From the NCBI RefSeq assembly GCF_903994035.1, contig NZ_CAJEWB010000011.1, positions 1 through 40,124 of the forward strand: a DNA stretch of 40,124 nucleotides, read 5' to 3'. The stretch comes from Phocicoccus pinnipedialis (GTDB lineage Bacteria; Bacillota; Bacilli; Staphylococcales; Salinicoccaceae). Every line of letters starts with the position of its first letter. The stretch's first letter is position 1. The notes under the pieces were generated by a model. That model saw only the letters and a program-made list of their open reading frames with translations. It ran no database searches and had not been told where the DNA came from. The translations under genes were made by a program, and so were the position numbers. This document shows positions 13,715 through 22,344 of this stretch, piece by piece.

Positions 13715-15805
13715 ATGGATATTAATTTAAATAATCGTAATTACTACAATAATAGAGAACTCAGTTGGCTGATGTTTAACTACCGCGTTCTAGAGGAGTC
13801 AATGGATACATCGAATCCTCTTTTAGAACGCTTAAAATTTTTGGCGATAACTGCGTCTAACTTAGATGAGTTTTATATGGTTCGTGTTGGTGGACTAAAA
13901 GACCAAGAATTTGTTGAGTATAATGTTCCAGAGAATAAAACACAGCTGACGGCGCATGAACAACTGATTGAGATTAGTAAATTAAATAAAAAGAACTGTG
14001 TTGACGCATATGAACAGTTTCACAAACTTATGGATGAGTTGAGTGAATACAATATTCACTTCACACGTCCAGACAAACTTCCGGAATCACTTAAAAGTGA
14101 ACTTGAATCTACTTTTGATTCAGAGATATTTCCGACTCTCACACCTCTTGGTATTGATGCATACCGTAGTTTTCCAAAGTTAATGAATAAAAAAATAAAT
14201 ATTTACGTGAATTTATCTAATGATACAAGTGAGGAAATCGCAATTGTACAGTTGCCTAGTGTTCTTAAACGATTCTATGAATTTAGAGAAAGAGGGAACA
14301 CTTATATTGTAATGACTGAAGATATTATTGAAAAATTTGTTTACAAGTTATTTAATGGGTATACGATAGATCGTACATTTAGTTTTAGAATCACGAGAAA
14401 TGCGGACCAAACGCTTCATGAAGAAGGTGCGCTAGATATGCTTGTAGAAATTGAGCGATTCTTGAAAGAGCGTGAAAAGGGTGTAGCAGTACGACTGGAA
14501 ATCGACGTTTCTAAATACAAGAAGATTAATGGATCGTTCCTTAGAAACTCATTATTTTTAACAAAAGAAGATGTGTTCAAGTATGATGGGCCACTTGATC
14601 TAACTTTTCTTTTTGAGCTTGTTTCTAGATATAAGAACGAGTTGAAAAACCTTTTATTCAAACCCTTTTATCCGCAAGTACCAAAGTTTTTAGGACAACA
14701 AAATATTTATGATTTAGCTTTAGAAAGAGATATATTTTTGCATCACCCATATGAATCATTTCAGCCTGTAGTGGACTTCATTGAACAGGCATCATTAGAT
14801 CCCGATGTATATGCAATAAAACAAACTTTATATAGAGTATCTAATGATTCACCAATTATTCAAGCGTTAAAAAAGTCGAGTGCAAATGGCAAGCAAGTCA
14901 CTGTGCTTGTAGAGCTTAAGGCACGCTTTGACGAAGAAAACAACGTACAGTGGGCAAAAGAATTAGAGGATGCAGGGTGTCATGTAATATACGGTATGAA
15001 CTATCTTAAGACCCACTCTAAAATAACTTTAGTCGTTAAGAAAGTTAGAGACCAGCTCGTAAGCTTTGTGCATTTAAGTACAGGTAACTACAATGACTCG
15101 ACGGCTAAACTCTATACAGATATGGGAATTATTACAACTGATAAAAAAATCAGCAAAGATGCCATTAATTTCTTCAATTATTTAAGTGGATATTCGAATA
15201 AGCCACAATATGAATCATTGCTCGTAGCTCCTTACGAAATCCAAGATAAGTTAGTTGAGTTTATTGACAGAGAAATCGAACATCAGAAGAAACAAGGTAA
15301 TGGGTATATATTTGCCAAGATGAATGCATTAACAGACAAACGACTCATAAAAAAGTTACTTCAAGCATCTATAGCAGGTGTGAAAATAGACTTGATGATA
15401 CGTGGAATTTGTTGCTTACGACCAAATATAGAAGGTGTAAGTGATAATATAACTGTTCGCAGTATTGTTGGCAGATTCTTAGAACATTCGAGGATCTATT
15501 ATTTTGGTAATGGCGGAGAAGAGGAAATCTACCTATCGAGTGCAGATATGATGACGAGAAATATGTTAAAGCGCGTTGAAATCATGTTCCCTGTTGTAGA
15601 TAAAAATATTCAAGAAGAAGTGAAAGAATTAATCGATATATTTTTGAAAGATAATGTCAAAACACGTATTGGTCAAAGCGACGGAACATATAAATACATT
15701 GAAACAACAGGCAAGAAATTTAACTCACAAGAAGAATTATTAAAGCGTGCATTAAAAAATACAGCGTTGCTCCATCTTGATAATGCGAATATAAGTATAG
15801 ATTAG
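13715..15805 (+). CDS. ppk1: Polyphosphate kinase 1
   Basis: Reversibly makes polyphosphate from ATP, at or near the membrane. The 696-residue length is typical. The N-terminal domain (NRELSWLMFNYRVLEES) is followed by a head domain and two phospholipase D-like C-terminal domains. The catalytic histidine is H434 in LKTHSKITLVVK; a second conserved histidine is H591 in FLEHSRIYYFG. YAIKQTLYRVSNDSPI is also diagnostic. It forms an operon with ppx, so synthesis and breakdown enzymes are made together. A terminator shared with the minus-strand rluA-like gene follows. Confidence 0.97.
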   Translation: MDINLNNRNYYNNRELSWLMFNYRVLEESMDTSNPLLERLKFLAITASNLDEFYMVRVGGLKDQEFVEYNVPENKTQLTAHEQLIEISKLNKKNCVDAYEQFHKLMDELSEYNIHFTRPDKLPESLKSELESTFDSEIFPTLTPLGIDAYRSFPKLMNKKINIYVNLSNDTSEEIAIVQLPSVLKRFYEFRERGNTYIVMTEDIIEKFVYKLFNGYTIDRTFSFRITRNADQTLHEEGALDMLVEIERFLKEREKGVAVRLEIDVSKYKKINGSFLRNSLFLTKEDVFKYDGPLDLTFLFELVSRYKNELKNLLFKPFYPQVPKFLGQQNIYDLALERDIFLHHPYESFQPVVDFIEQASLDPDVYAIKQTLYRVSNDSPIIQALKKSSANGKQVTVLVELKARFDEENNVQWAKELEDAGCHVIYGMNYLKTHSKITLVVKKVRDQLVSFVHLSTGNYNDSTAKLYTDMGIITTDKKISKDAINFFNYLSGYSNKPQYESLLVAPYEIQDKLVEFIDREIEHQKKQGNGYIFAKMNALTDKRLIKKLLQASIAGVKIDLMIRGICCLRPNIEGVSDNITVRSIVGRFLEHSRIYYFGNGGEEEIYLSSADMMTRNMLKRVEIMFPVVDKNIQEEVKELIDIFLKDNVKTRIGQSDGTYKYIETTGKKFNSQEELLKRALKNTALLHLDNANISID

Positions 15806-15810
15806 AATAT

Positions 15811-15848
15811 AAAAGCGCACTAACCGCCTAGGTGGATAGTGCGCTTTT
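15811..15848. terminator. Bidirectional terminator between ppk1 and the RluA-type gene
   Basis: AAAAGCGCACTA (15811-15822) pairs perfectly with TAGTGCGCTTTT (15837-15848) around a 14-base loop, with A and T runs on the outer sides for use on both strands. Confidence 0.88.
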
Positions 15849-15849
15849 A

Positions 15850-16680
15850 TTATTTTATACAATAATTTTCGGGTAAGTGTTCAAACGCTAACCAATCTCC
15901 AGTAATCGGATGGTTAAATCCAATATGTGTAGCATATAGTTCCATGCGTTTAGAACGCATTCCTTCATATACAGTGTCACCGATGATCGGTGCGCCAATA
16001 TGTGAGAGATGAACGCGTATTTGGTGTGTACGACCAGTTTCTAGCTTCGCAGTGATTTCATAGTGATCGTCTACCGAAGTACATGATAGAATATGTGTCA
16101 CAGCACGCTTACCACGCTTATGATCCACCTGATGAGTATTTGTCGTATGTGGTTTTTTACCAATACGTGCTTCAATAATTTGTGGTTTTACCTCATTGGA
16201 TACTCTAGCGAGATATTTTCGGTCAATCAATCTTTCTTCTAAATCAAAATCCAACATCTTTTTAATATATGGATTTAATGCAACTAATAGTAGGCCAGAT
16301 GTTGTTTGATCTAAACGATGAATTGGCTCAATATAATCAACGCCTAATGTAAACTTGACATCATTGATGAGCGTGTCCGTCTCAACACCGTTTGGATGAG
16401 TCTTTTGTCTCTCTGGCTTATGAACGACTGCAAGGTAATTATCACTATATATTACTTTAGCGTTATTTCCACTTGGTTTATAGTTAGACTCTGTTTCGAA
16501 ATCTGGGATGTCGACGATATCACCTGCTGAAATAGTAGCATTAAGCCTAGCAGGCTCATTGTTTATAAGAATATTTTTTGACATTCTAAGCCAGTGCAAC
16601 TCCTTTTTAGGAACATGCATAGACTTTAACGCTTCGTCTAAAGTCATATTATTAAGAGAATCTTTTACTTTAAAAATCAT
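15850..16680 (-). CDS. RluA family pseudouridine synthase
   Basis: Makes pseudouridine in RNA (23S rRNA or tRNA; target not predictable by sight). The 276 residues contain a short S4-like N-terminal region (about 13-60) and the catalytic signature HRLDQTTSGLLLVAL with nucleophile D124, plus LETGRTHQIRVHL near the end. Its ATG overlaps the stop of the thioredoxin-like gene (ATGA at 16677-16680), so it is the last gene of bdbC-trx-rluA. It could be an RluD-like or YjbO/YhcT-like enzyme. Confidence 0.9.
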   Translation of the reverse strand: MIFKVKDSLNNMTLDEALKSMHVPKKELHWLRMSKNILINNEPARLNATISAGDIVDIPDFETESNYKPSGNNAKVIYSDNYLAVVHKPERQKTHPNGVETDTLINDVKFTLGVDYIEPIHRLDQTTSGLLLVALNPYIKKMLDFDLEERLIDRKYLARVSNEVKPQIIEARIGKKPHTTNTHQVDHKRGKRAVTHILSCTSVDDHYEITAKLETGRTHQIRVHLSHIGAPIIGDTVYEGMRSKRMELYATHIGFNHPITGDWLAFEHLPENYCIK

Positions 16681-17180
16681 TGTTCTTGTGCCGCTTTAAT
16701 CCAGGCAGTGTAATCTTCAGCTTTTTCAGGTGCACCTTCAGCACGTTCTACTTCTTTACCATCATTGAAGTAGATCAGTGTAGGCGTTACGTTACCTTTG
16801 TGCTGTTGCATGAATTCTGGATATTCTAATACGTTAACCTGAACGAGGTTGAAATCTTTAGTGTTCTTAGAGTCAATCAATAGTGGTGTTGCCATTTTAC
16901 AATACTCACAAACTGGGCTCCAAAGATATACGAATACTTCATCTTCATTTTCAATTTTTTTGTTAGCTTCGTCAGGTGTGAAATTAAATTGATAGTTTTC
17001 GTCATCTAATACTTCTTTAGTGGGACCTTGAAGCTCACTTGGCTCCTTATCTGTGTATGGATAGTAACCTGATTTACTTAGGTTTTCAGAAGTTTCCTCC
17101 TTTTGTGACATGAAGTAAAATACACCACCAAATACAAGAATAATCGCGACGATTACGCTATAAAATATTTTGTTATTCAT
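16677..17180 (-). CDS. Membrane-anchored thioredoxin-like protein
   Basis: 167 residues: one N-terminal membrane segment (IFYSVIVAIILVFGGVFYF, about 5-23), an acidic linker, then a thioredoxin fold with C91-C94 in WSPVCEYCKMATPLL and the cis-Pro region NVTPTLIYF. The active site should face outside the membrane. The upstream gene encodes BdbC, so this is a likely redox partner taking the place of BdbD/DsbA; the CEYC site and the thioredoxin-like rather than DsbA-like fold make reductase or oxidase direction uncertain. Overlaps bdbC by eight bases. Confidence 0.82.
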   Translation of the reverse strand: MNNKIFYSVIVAIILVFGGVFYFMSQKEETSENLSKSGYYPYTDKEPSELQGPTKEVLDDENYQFNFTPDEANKKIENEDEVFVYLWSPVCEYCKMATPLLIDSKNTKDFNLVQVNVLEYPEFMQQHKGNVTPTLIYFNDGKEVERAEGAPEKAEDYTAWIKAAQEQ

Positions 17181-17589
17181 TTTGATTTCCTTTCTTAATT
17201 AAGATTGATAATACAATTATTATAAAGAATGCTGTAAGACTTAGAAAGGGTATAGTAACAAATCCAAACCAGTTTATAAATATACCTGCACATGTGCCAT
17301 CCGTACACGCATTTAAATTTTCTTTTAAAAAGTCTAGCTTTTGTAAACCATAATGATAAAGCCCAATTAAAAATCCTATAATTGCCATAATTCTAATGTA
17401 GAGACGCGCATTACAATCATCTTTAACATTTGAGATAAATGAAATAATTATAATCGGATACATTAGAATACGTTGATACCAACAAAACTCACAGGGCGTG
17501 TAATCTCTAATCTCTGAAAAGTACAAAGATCCAAGTGTTGCAACCAAAGAAACGATGAAAATAAGTTGCATATATATTTTGTTTTTCAA
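17173..17589 (-). CDS. bdbC: Disulfide bond formation protein, DsbB/BdbC family
   Basis: A 138-residue membrane protein with four predicted helices. DsbB-type cysteine pairs are present: C33-C36 in TPCEFCWYQR and C95-C100 in NACTDGTCAG. It passes electrons from a thiol oxidase to quinone, keeping the extracytoplasmic partner oxidised. TTG start at 17589 after GAGGTG. First gene of a three-gene minus-strand unit, divergent from airS across 102 bases. S. aureus is not known to carry this gene, so it separates this organism from that species. Confidence 0.92.
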   Translation of the reverse strand: MKNKIYMQLIFIVSLVATLGSLYFSEIRDYTPCEFCWYQRILMYPIIIISFISNVKDDCNARLYIRIMAIIGFLIGLYHYGLQKLDFLKENLNACTDGTCAGIFINWFGFVTIPFLSLTAFFIIIVLSILIKKGNQNE

Positions 17590-17691
17590 TAGAACACCTC
17601 ATTTTTTGTAAATGTACTGTATTTATTTTATCATGAAGATAATAAAGATAGGAAAAAAGAGTGGCTATTTTATAACAATTATGGTGATAAC

Positions 17692-18813
17692 ATGAAAACA
17701 AAGTTGCAATTATTAAAAGATATTGCTGAATTTTTAAACGAAGAGACAGATAAGGATCGCATGCTACAAGGTGCACTAAAGATGCTTATTGATAACAGTG
17801 AGTTTGCAACTGGATGGGTATTTTTTATAAACGGCCATGGTGAACATGAACTAGGGGCGCATTATAAGTTACCGAAAAGCTTAACGAACGAAGACTTTAG
17901 TCATCTAACTTATGGGAAATGTTGGTGTGTGAATCAATATAATAGAAATAATTTAGAGAAGGCAACAAATATTTTTGTATGCTCTAGACTCGAAAAAGCA
18001 GCTCGAGCATATGTCGATGAAAATAATGGTATCACACATCACGCTACTGTACCCTTAATGTCAGGGGGAGAATCTTATGGATTATTAAACGTTGCTACAC
18101 CGTACGTCAAAGAATTCTCACAAGAAGAGCTTAATCTTTTAGAATCCGTAGCTTTTCAAATTGGTTCAACACTCAAACGCATAGATTTAAATAGAAGAGA
18201 ACGAGAAAACATCTTAGTTCAAGAACGCCAGAGGCTCGCACGTGATTTACATGACTCCGTCAACCAAATGCTGTTTTCAATCAACATTATGTCAAATGGA
18301 CTAAAGCGTCTCGATGATATGAATAAGATAAAAACAACGATATCATCGATTGAAGATACTTCTAAATATGCAATGAGAGAAATGAAAGCATTAATCTGGC
18401 AGCTTAAACCAATTGGACTTGAAAATGGCATGATACAAGCCATTGAGCATTATGCAAAACTATTAGGAGTAGATGTTGACATTGAAATTAACGGATTTTA
18501 CGATCTTGATGATAAGAGTGAAGCACAGATCTTCAGAGTCATCCAGGAAAGTTTAAATAATATTAAAAAGCACTCAGGAGTAACGAAAGCAGTAATTAAA
18601 ATTTTAAACCACGATACAGAATTTTACTTAACAGTAGAGGACAAAGGAAAAGGTTTTAGAATCGATACAAAGCATCCATATAGCCACGGCATTAAAAATA
18701 TGAATGAACGTGTCACTCAAATAGGTGGAGTCTTTAAAATCGAATCTGAGTTAAATAAAGGTACTGCCATTACCGTAAGACTAAAGAAAAAGAAGGGGTC
18801 TATTTATGAGTAA
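17692..18813 (+). CDS. airS: Oxygen/redox sensor histidine kinase, AirS-like (GAF plus HisKA_3)
   Basis: A 373-residue cytoplasmic kinase without membrane segments. An N-terminal GAF domain (about 15-160) carries C77, C79 (GKCWC) and C97 (FVCSRLEKA). Then come HisKA_3 with H187 in RLARDLHDSVNQ and a C-terminal ATPase domain (VIQESLNNIKKHS, DKGKGF). In S. aureus AirS (YhcS) a cysteine-ligated [2Fe-2S] cluster in the GAF domain senses oxygen. The Cys-X-Cys plus later Cys pattern and the linked NarL-type regulator support orthology. NreB is less likely, as it has a PAS domain with four cysteines. Overlaps airR by eight bases. Confidence 0.82.
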   Translation: MKTKLQLLKDIAEFLNEETDKDRMLQGALKMLIDNSEFATGWVFFINGHGEHELGAHYKLPKSLTNEDFSHLTYGKCWCVNQYNRNNLEKATNIFVCSRLEKAARAYVDENNGITHHATVPLMSGGESYGLLNVATPYVKEFSQEELNLLESVAFQIGSTLKRIDLNRRERENILVQERQRLARDLHDSVNQMLFSINIMSNGLKRLDDMNKIKTTISSIEDTSKYAMREMKALIWQLKPIGLENGMIQAIEHYAKLLGVDVDIEINGFYDLDDKSEAQIFRVIQESLNNIKKHSGVTKAVIKILNHDTEFYLTVEDKGKGFRIDTKHPYSHGIKNMNERVTQIGGVFKIESELNKGTAITVRLKKKKGSIYE

Positions 18814-19438
18814 CATTGTGATAACAGACGATCATGCTGTAGTCCGTGAAGGCATGAAATTTTTACTGAGTACGACAGATGATTTAAATGTGATTGAAGA
18901 CTTTGAAAGTGGACAGAAATTAATAGAGTATCTAAAATCGAATCATAAAAAAGTAGAACTTGTTCTCCTAGACCTGGTTATGCCTGAAATGGATGGCATT
19001 GAAGTTACACGAGTAATTAAACGAGATTTTAAAGATGTGAAAGTCGTTATTCTAACTAGCTACACAGCAGAAGAATATGTACGACCAGTAATCCAAGCTA
19101 AGGCGGATGGATACTTAATAAAAGAAATGGATGCTACAGATTTAATTGAATCAATTCGTGGAGTATTAGAGGGTAGAGCAGTGATTCACCCAGAAATCAC
19201 AAAACTATTAAAAGAAAATAGCGATATGCCGCACCAGAGAAATATTCTTTCAACGAGAGAGTTGGAAGTACTTGGTGAGATGGCTACAGGAAAATCAAAT
19301 AAAGAAATTGCAGAAACTCTATTTGTAAGTGAAAAAACGGTCAAGACACACGTGAGTCATATATTGACTAAACTCGAAGTGTCTGACCGTACACAAGCAG
19401 TCATATATGCGATTCGTCATAACATAGTAAAGTTATAA
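18806..19438 (+). CDS. airR: NarL/LuxR-type response regulator, AirR-like
   Basis: Partner of the upstream kinase. The 210 residues hold a receiver domain (acid pocket D8-D9, phosphoacceptor D56 in LVLLDLVMP, conserved Thr/Ser and Lys in VVILTSYT and GYLIKEMDATD) and a LuxR helix-turn-helix (LSTRELEVLGEMATGKSNKE to VKTHVSHILTKL). ATG at 18806 inside the end of airS. In S. aureus AirR controls nitrate respiration, fermentation and cell-wall genes; targets here are not visible. Its stop codon overlaps that of the convergent exporter gene by six bases, so no terminator separates them. Confidence 0.85.
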   Translation: MSNIVITDDHAVVREGMKFLLSTTDDLNVIEDFESGQKLIEYLKSNHKKVELVLLDLVMPEMDGIEVTRVIKRDFKDVKVVILTSYTAEEYVRPVIQAKADGYLIKEMDATDLIESIRGVLEGRAVIHPEITKLLKENSDMPHQRNILSTRELEVLGEMATGKSNKEIAETLFVSEKTVKTHVSHILTKLEVSDRTQAVIYAIRHNIVKL

Positions 19439-20323
19439 GGTTTTTTTGAGAGAAGGTTCAAGGTGAACGATTGTTTCAGTATCACCAAACTCTTCTCTTA
19501 TCATATTTTCAATATCTTCAGTGATTTTATGTCCTTCTACAACATTTAAATGAGGGTTGATTGTAACTGTTACATCGATGAAATACATAAACCCATGGCT
19601 ACGTCCTTTTATGTCTACTACGTTTATTACTCCTTCAACTTCACCAATTAATTCGCGCATCTGTTTTAACAACTTAGAGTCGAAACCATCTGTCAAAGTT
19701 GTCGCAGTTTCTTTAAAAATCATAATACCTGTATAGATAATCACAATTCCAATAGCAAATGAAGCAATGGTATCAAGAGTTTCGATACCAATGAGTACAC
19801 CAATTATACCAACAGTTGCGCCCAGGGAAACAAGACCGTCTTGGAAGTTATCAAATGATGCTGCTTTTAGTGCAACGCTTTTCACTTTATTTGCGAGTCG
19901 ATAGTTATATAGAGCGACGACGAGCATGACAACCATCGATCCAATTGAAACATAAAGAGATAAAAGAGAAGGTTCGGCATATGTTTTACTCGTTACTTTA
20001 TTAATTGCTTGTATAATGACTTGAATACCAACTGCAAACATAATAAATGAGGCAATTAATGCAGCAATAAGTTCGGCGCGGTAATGACCATACGTATGAT
20101 TTTTATCTCTAGGAATAAGTGCGATTGTTAGCCCAATAAATAAAGCTAATGAGCCAATGACGTCTGTAAAGTTATTTAAACCGTCAGCCAAAAGCGCATG
20201 AGATGAATCAACATATCCAACAATAATCTTTATGAGTGTTAAAAAGATATAAGTGATTACTGAGAGTAGTGCACCAGATCGAGCTTTCTTAATGTTTAAA
20301 CTGAGAGAGTCATCATGCCTCAT
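19433..20323 (-). CDS. mntE: Cation diffusion facilitator, probable manganese exporter (MntE type)
   Basis: A 296-residue CDF protein with six predicted membrane helices and a cytoplasmic C-terminal dimer domain (RSHGFMYFIDVTV). The transport site in helices 2 and 5 reads N50-xxx-D54 (GLNNFTD) and D158-xxx-D162 (DNFQD). This N-D-D-D set is that described for pneumococcal MntE, whereas zinc exporters usually have histidine in helix 5. Start placed at ATG 20323 because GGAGG (plus 20332-20336) precedes it; an upstream ATG at 20338 lies before that site. A SigmaA promoter is at 20389-20360. Manganese is inferred; iron or other divalent metals remain possible. Confidence 0.75.
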   Translation of the reverse strand: MRHDDSLSLNIKKARSGALLSVITYIFLTLIKIIVGYVDSSHALLADGLNNFTDVIGSLALFIGLTIALIPRDKNHTYGHYRAELIAALIASFIMFAVGIQVIIQAINKVTSKTYAEPSLLSLYVSIGSMVVMLVVALYNYRLANKVKSVALKAASFDNFQDGLVSLGATVGIIGVLIGIETLDTIASFAIGIVIIYTGIMIFKETATTLTDGFDSKLLKQMRELIGEVEGVINVVDIKGRSHGFMYFIDVTVTINPHLNVVEGHKITEDIENMIREEFGDTETIVHLEPSLKKTL

Positions 20324-20359
20324 GCGAATAGCCTCCATTTTTCATTCACTAAATATGAT

Positions 20360-20389
20360 ACCATACTCTGCTGTTCATTAAAAAGTCAA
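20360..20389 (-). promoter_or_regulatory. SigmaA-type promoter of the CDF exporter
   Basis: On the minus strand TTGACT (20389-20384), 18-base spacer, TATGGT (20365-20360). Confidence 0.5.
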
Positions 20390-20437
20390 GGTTTGAACAA
20401 AAAATTTATGAATAGGTAATAATATACTTAATAAATA

Positions 20438-20467
20438 TTTACAATATTTAAATATTAGCCATATAAT
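20438..20467 (+). promoter_or_regulatory. SigmaA-type promoter of the symporter gene
   Basis: TTTACA (20438-20443), 18-base spacer, TATAAT (20462-20467); the ATG at 20505 follows 37 bases after the -10 box. Confidence 0.6.
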
Positions 20468-20504
20468 GAAAATAGTAGCTAACCTTAAAAAGGGGGAAAC
20501 AAAG

Positions 20505-21824
20505 ATGACAGAAAAGCAAAAGATGTCAAGCAATAAAAAAATGACATATAGTATTATTATTGGGCTCGTTTTAGGTATTATTATTGGGTCTATATTTAAC
20601 TTATATTATGATATGTCATTTGTTCAAATTGTCGATCAGTACATATTCACGGTTGTTGGACAGATATTCTTGAACTTAATCTTCATGATGGTAGTGCCGG
20701 TTGTTTTTGTATCGATTGTACTCGGAGTTGTTAACGTCGGTGATCCTAAAAAATTAGGAAGTATTGGTATTAAAACGATTGTTATGTACCTAATTACGAC
20801 AGCAGTTGCAATATCGATTGCAATGACAGTAGCAAACATTCTAGATCCGGGTGTTGGTAAAGGGGATTTACTCAATTCATCTGAAGTTTCAGAATATCGT
20901 GAAACGACATTTGGTGGAGAAACGAATGTTGAAAATATTAATGCTTCAACGCAAACATTTGACCAAACATTAATTAGCATTATACCCAAAAATATCATAG
21001 AAGCCATGAGTACTACTAACATGTTACAAATCATTGCATTTTCAGTTTTTATTGGTATCGCAATGATTGCATTAAAAGACAAGATTCCCACGGTGATTCG
21101 TTTATTTGAAGAAGCTGAAAAAGTAATCATGCTTATCGTTATGTCTATAATGAAATACTTTGCAGCAATCGGTGCATTTGGACTTGTTGCTACTGCATTT
21201 ACTCAAGCAGGATTTGGTGCAATTAAGTCATTAGGGATGTATTTCCTATGCGTATTACTTGCGTTACTTATACATTTTTGTTTAGTATATGGTTCAATGG
21301 TAAAATTCTTAGCGAAAAAGAGTTTCATTTGGTTCGTTAAAGGCTTTGCACCAGCTATGACAGTTGCGTTCAGTACATCATCGTCAAACGCTGTACTCCC
21401 TATCTCACTTGATTCAGCTCAAAAGAACTTGAAAATTAGAGAATCAATCTCTAGCTTCGTTCAACCTTTAGGAGCAACAATTAATATGGATGGGACAGCA
21501 ATTATGCAAGGAGTAGCGACTGTATTTATCGCACAACTTTCTGGCATTGATTTAACACTCATGCAGATGATAACAGTCGTCGTCATTGCATCAATTGCAA
21601 GTATCGGTACTGCTGGTGTTCCAGGCGTAGGTCTTATTATGTTAGCAATGGTCTTAACAACTATCGGACTTGACCCTGCTGCTATTGGTATTATCATTGG
21701 TATAGATAGATTACTAGATATGACTCGAACACTTGTAAATGTTACTGGTGATGCTGCGGTAGCACTTGTAATTGATCATCAAGAAGACCTCAAAGAAGGT
21801 AAAAAAATAACAGCTACGAGATAA
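20505..21824 (+). CDS. Dicarboxylate/amino acid:cation symporter (GltP/DctA family)
   Basis: A 439-residue membrane transporter of the DAACS family, which imports glutamate/aspartate, C4-dicarboxylates or cystine with H+ or Na+. Visible hallmarks: the serine-rich hairpin FSTSSSNAVLP, SSFVQPLGATINMDGTAIMQ, the second hairpin IASIGTAGVPGVG, and DRLLDMTRTLVNVTGDA with the conserved Asp/Arg/Thr substrate-side residues. Start set at ATG 20505 behind AAGGGGG; a frame from 20466 lacks a ribosome site and begins near the -10 box. The XRE regulator follows after 33 bases and may be cotranscribed. Substrate unresolved. Confidence 0.88.
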   Translation: MTEKQKMSSNKKMTYSIIIGLVLGIIIGSIFNLYYDMSFVQIVDQYIFTVVGQIFLNLIFMMVVPVVFVSIVLGVVNVGDPKKLGSIGIKTIVMYLITTAVAISIAMTVANILDPGVGKGDLLNSSEVSEYRETTFGGETNVENINASTQTFDQTLISIIPKNIIEAMSTTNMLQIIAFSVFIGIAMIALKDKIPTVIRLFEEAEKVIMLIVMSIMKYFAAIGAFGLVATAFTQAGFGAIKSLGMYFLCVLLALLIHFCLVYGSMVKFLAKKSFIWFVKGFAPAMTVAFSTSSSNAVLPISLDSAQKNLKIRESISSFVQPLGATINMDGTAIMQGVATVFIAQLSGIDLTLMQMITVVVIASIASIGTAGVPGVGLIMLAMVLTTIGLDPAAIGIIIGIDRLLDMTRTLVNVTGDAAVALVIDHQEDLKEGKKITATR

Positions 21825-21857
21825 CAAAAAGTTTTAGTTTGAAGGGATGAATCATGA

Positions 21858-22304
21858 ATGGATAGAAAGGCCTTCACAAAGGTAATTCAGTCAAAATTTA
21901 AAATCATAAGAACAGAAGCAGGCTATACACAAGACTCAATGAGTCAAACAGTGGGACTATCTAAAAAAACGCTCGTACAAATTGAGAAAGAGCGTGTTAT
22001 TCCAAACTGGACAACATGTGTATCCATTTGTGCTTTATTCAGAGACAGCGACACATTAACAAGCACGTTTGGTGGGGATCCATTAGAACTTGCGCAAGTA
22101 TTATCTAGAGGTAATGCATTTTATCCAGACTACTTAAAAGAAAGTTTATATTGGGAAACGGTTAAAGAGAAAGAAGGTTGGACATTACAAAAGAATAAGA
22201 TGAATGACTTACACAGAGTATTAAATCCGGAGAATCGACCGGTGCATGCATCTTATCTTGAACGTCAATCGACCACATATTTCAAGCAAAAAATAAAAGA
22301 ATAA
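21858..22304 (+). CDS. XRE family transcriptional regulator
   Basis: A 148-residue protein with a Cro/CI helix-turn-helix at about residues 10-65 (RTEAGYTQDSMSQTVGLSKK then TLVQIEKER). The rest (FYPDYLKESLYWETVKEKEGW) shows no domain I recognise. It sits 33 bases after the symporter gene, on the same strand, and ends at a terminator, so it may control that transporter. ATG 21858 after GAAGGGATG. Confidence 0.8.
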   Translation: MDRKAFTKVIQSKFKIIRTEAGYTQDSMSQTVGLSKKTLVQIEKERVIPNWTTCVSICALFRDSDTLTSTFGGDPLELAQVLSRGNAFYPDYLKESLYWETVKEKEGWTLQKNKMNDLHRVLNPENRPVHASYLERQSTTYFKQKIKE

Positions 22305-22329
22305 AAGAGCGCACTTGCGCTCTTTTTTT
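22304..22329 (+). terminator. Terminator after the XRE regulator
   Basis: AAAGAGCGC pairs with GCGCTCTTT around ACTT, followed by a T run to 22329. The stop codon of the XRE gene touches the left arm, and the yheB ribosome site follows at once. Confidence 0.85.
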
Positions 22330-22344
22330 AAAGGAGTTTTTAAA

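Noticed and set aside
20466-20504. 13-residue extension of the symporter
   Set aside because: It begins at the -10 box; AAGGGGG lies between it and the ATG at 20505.
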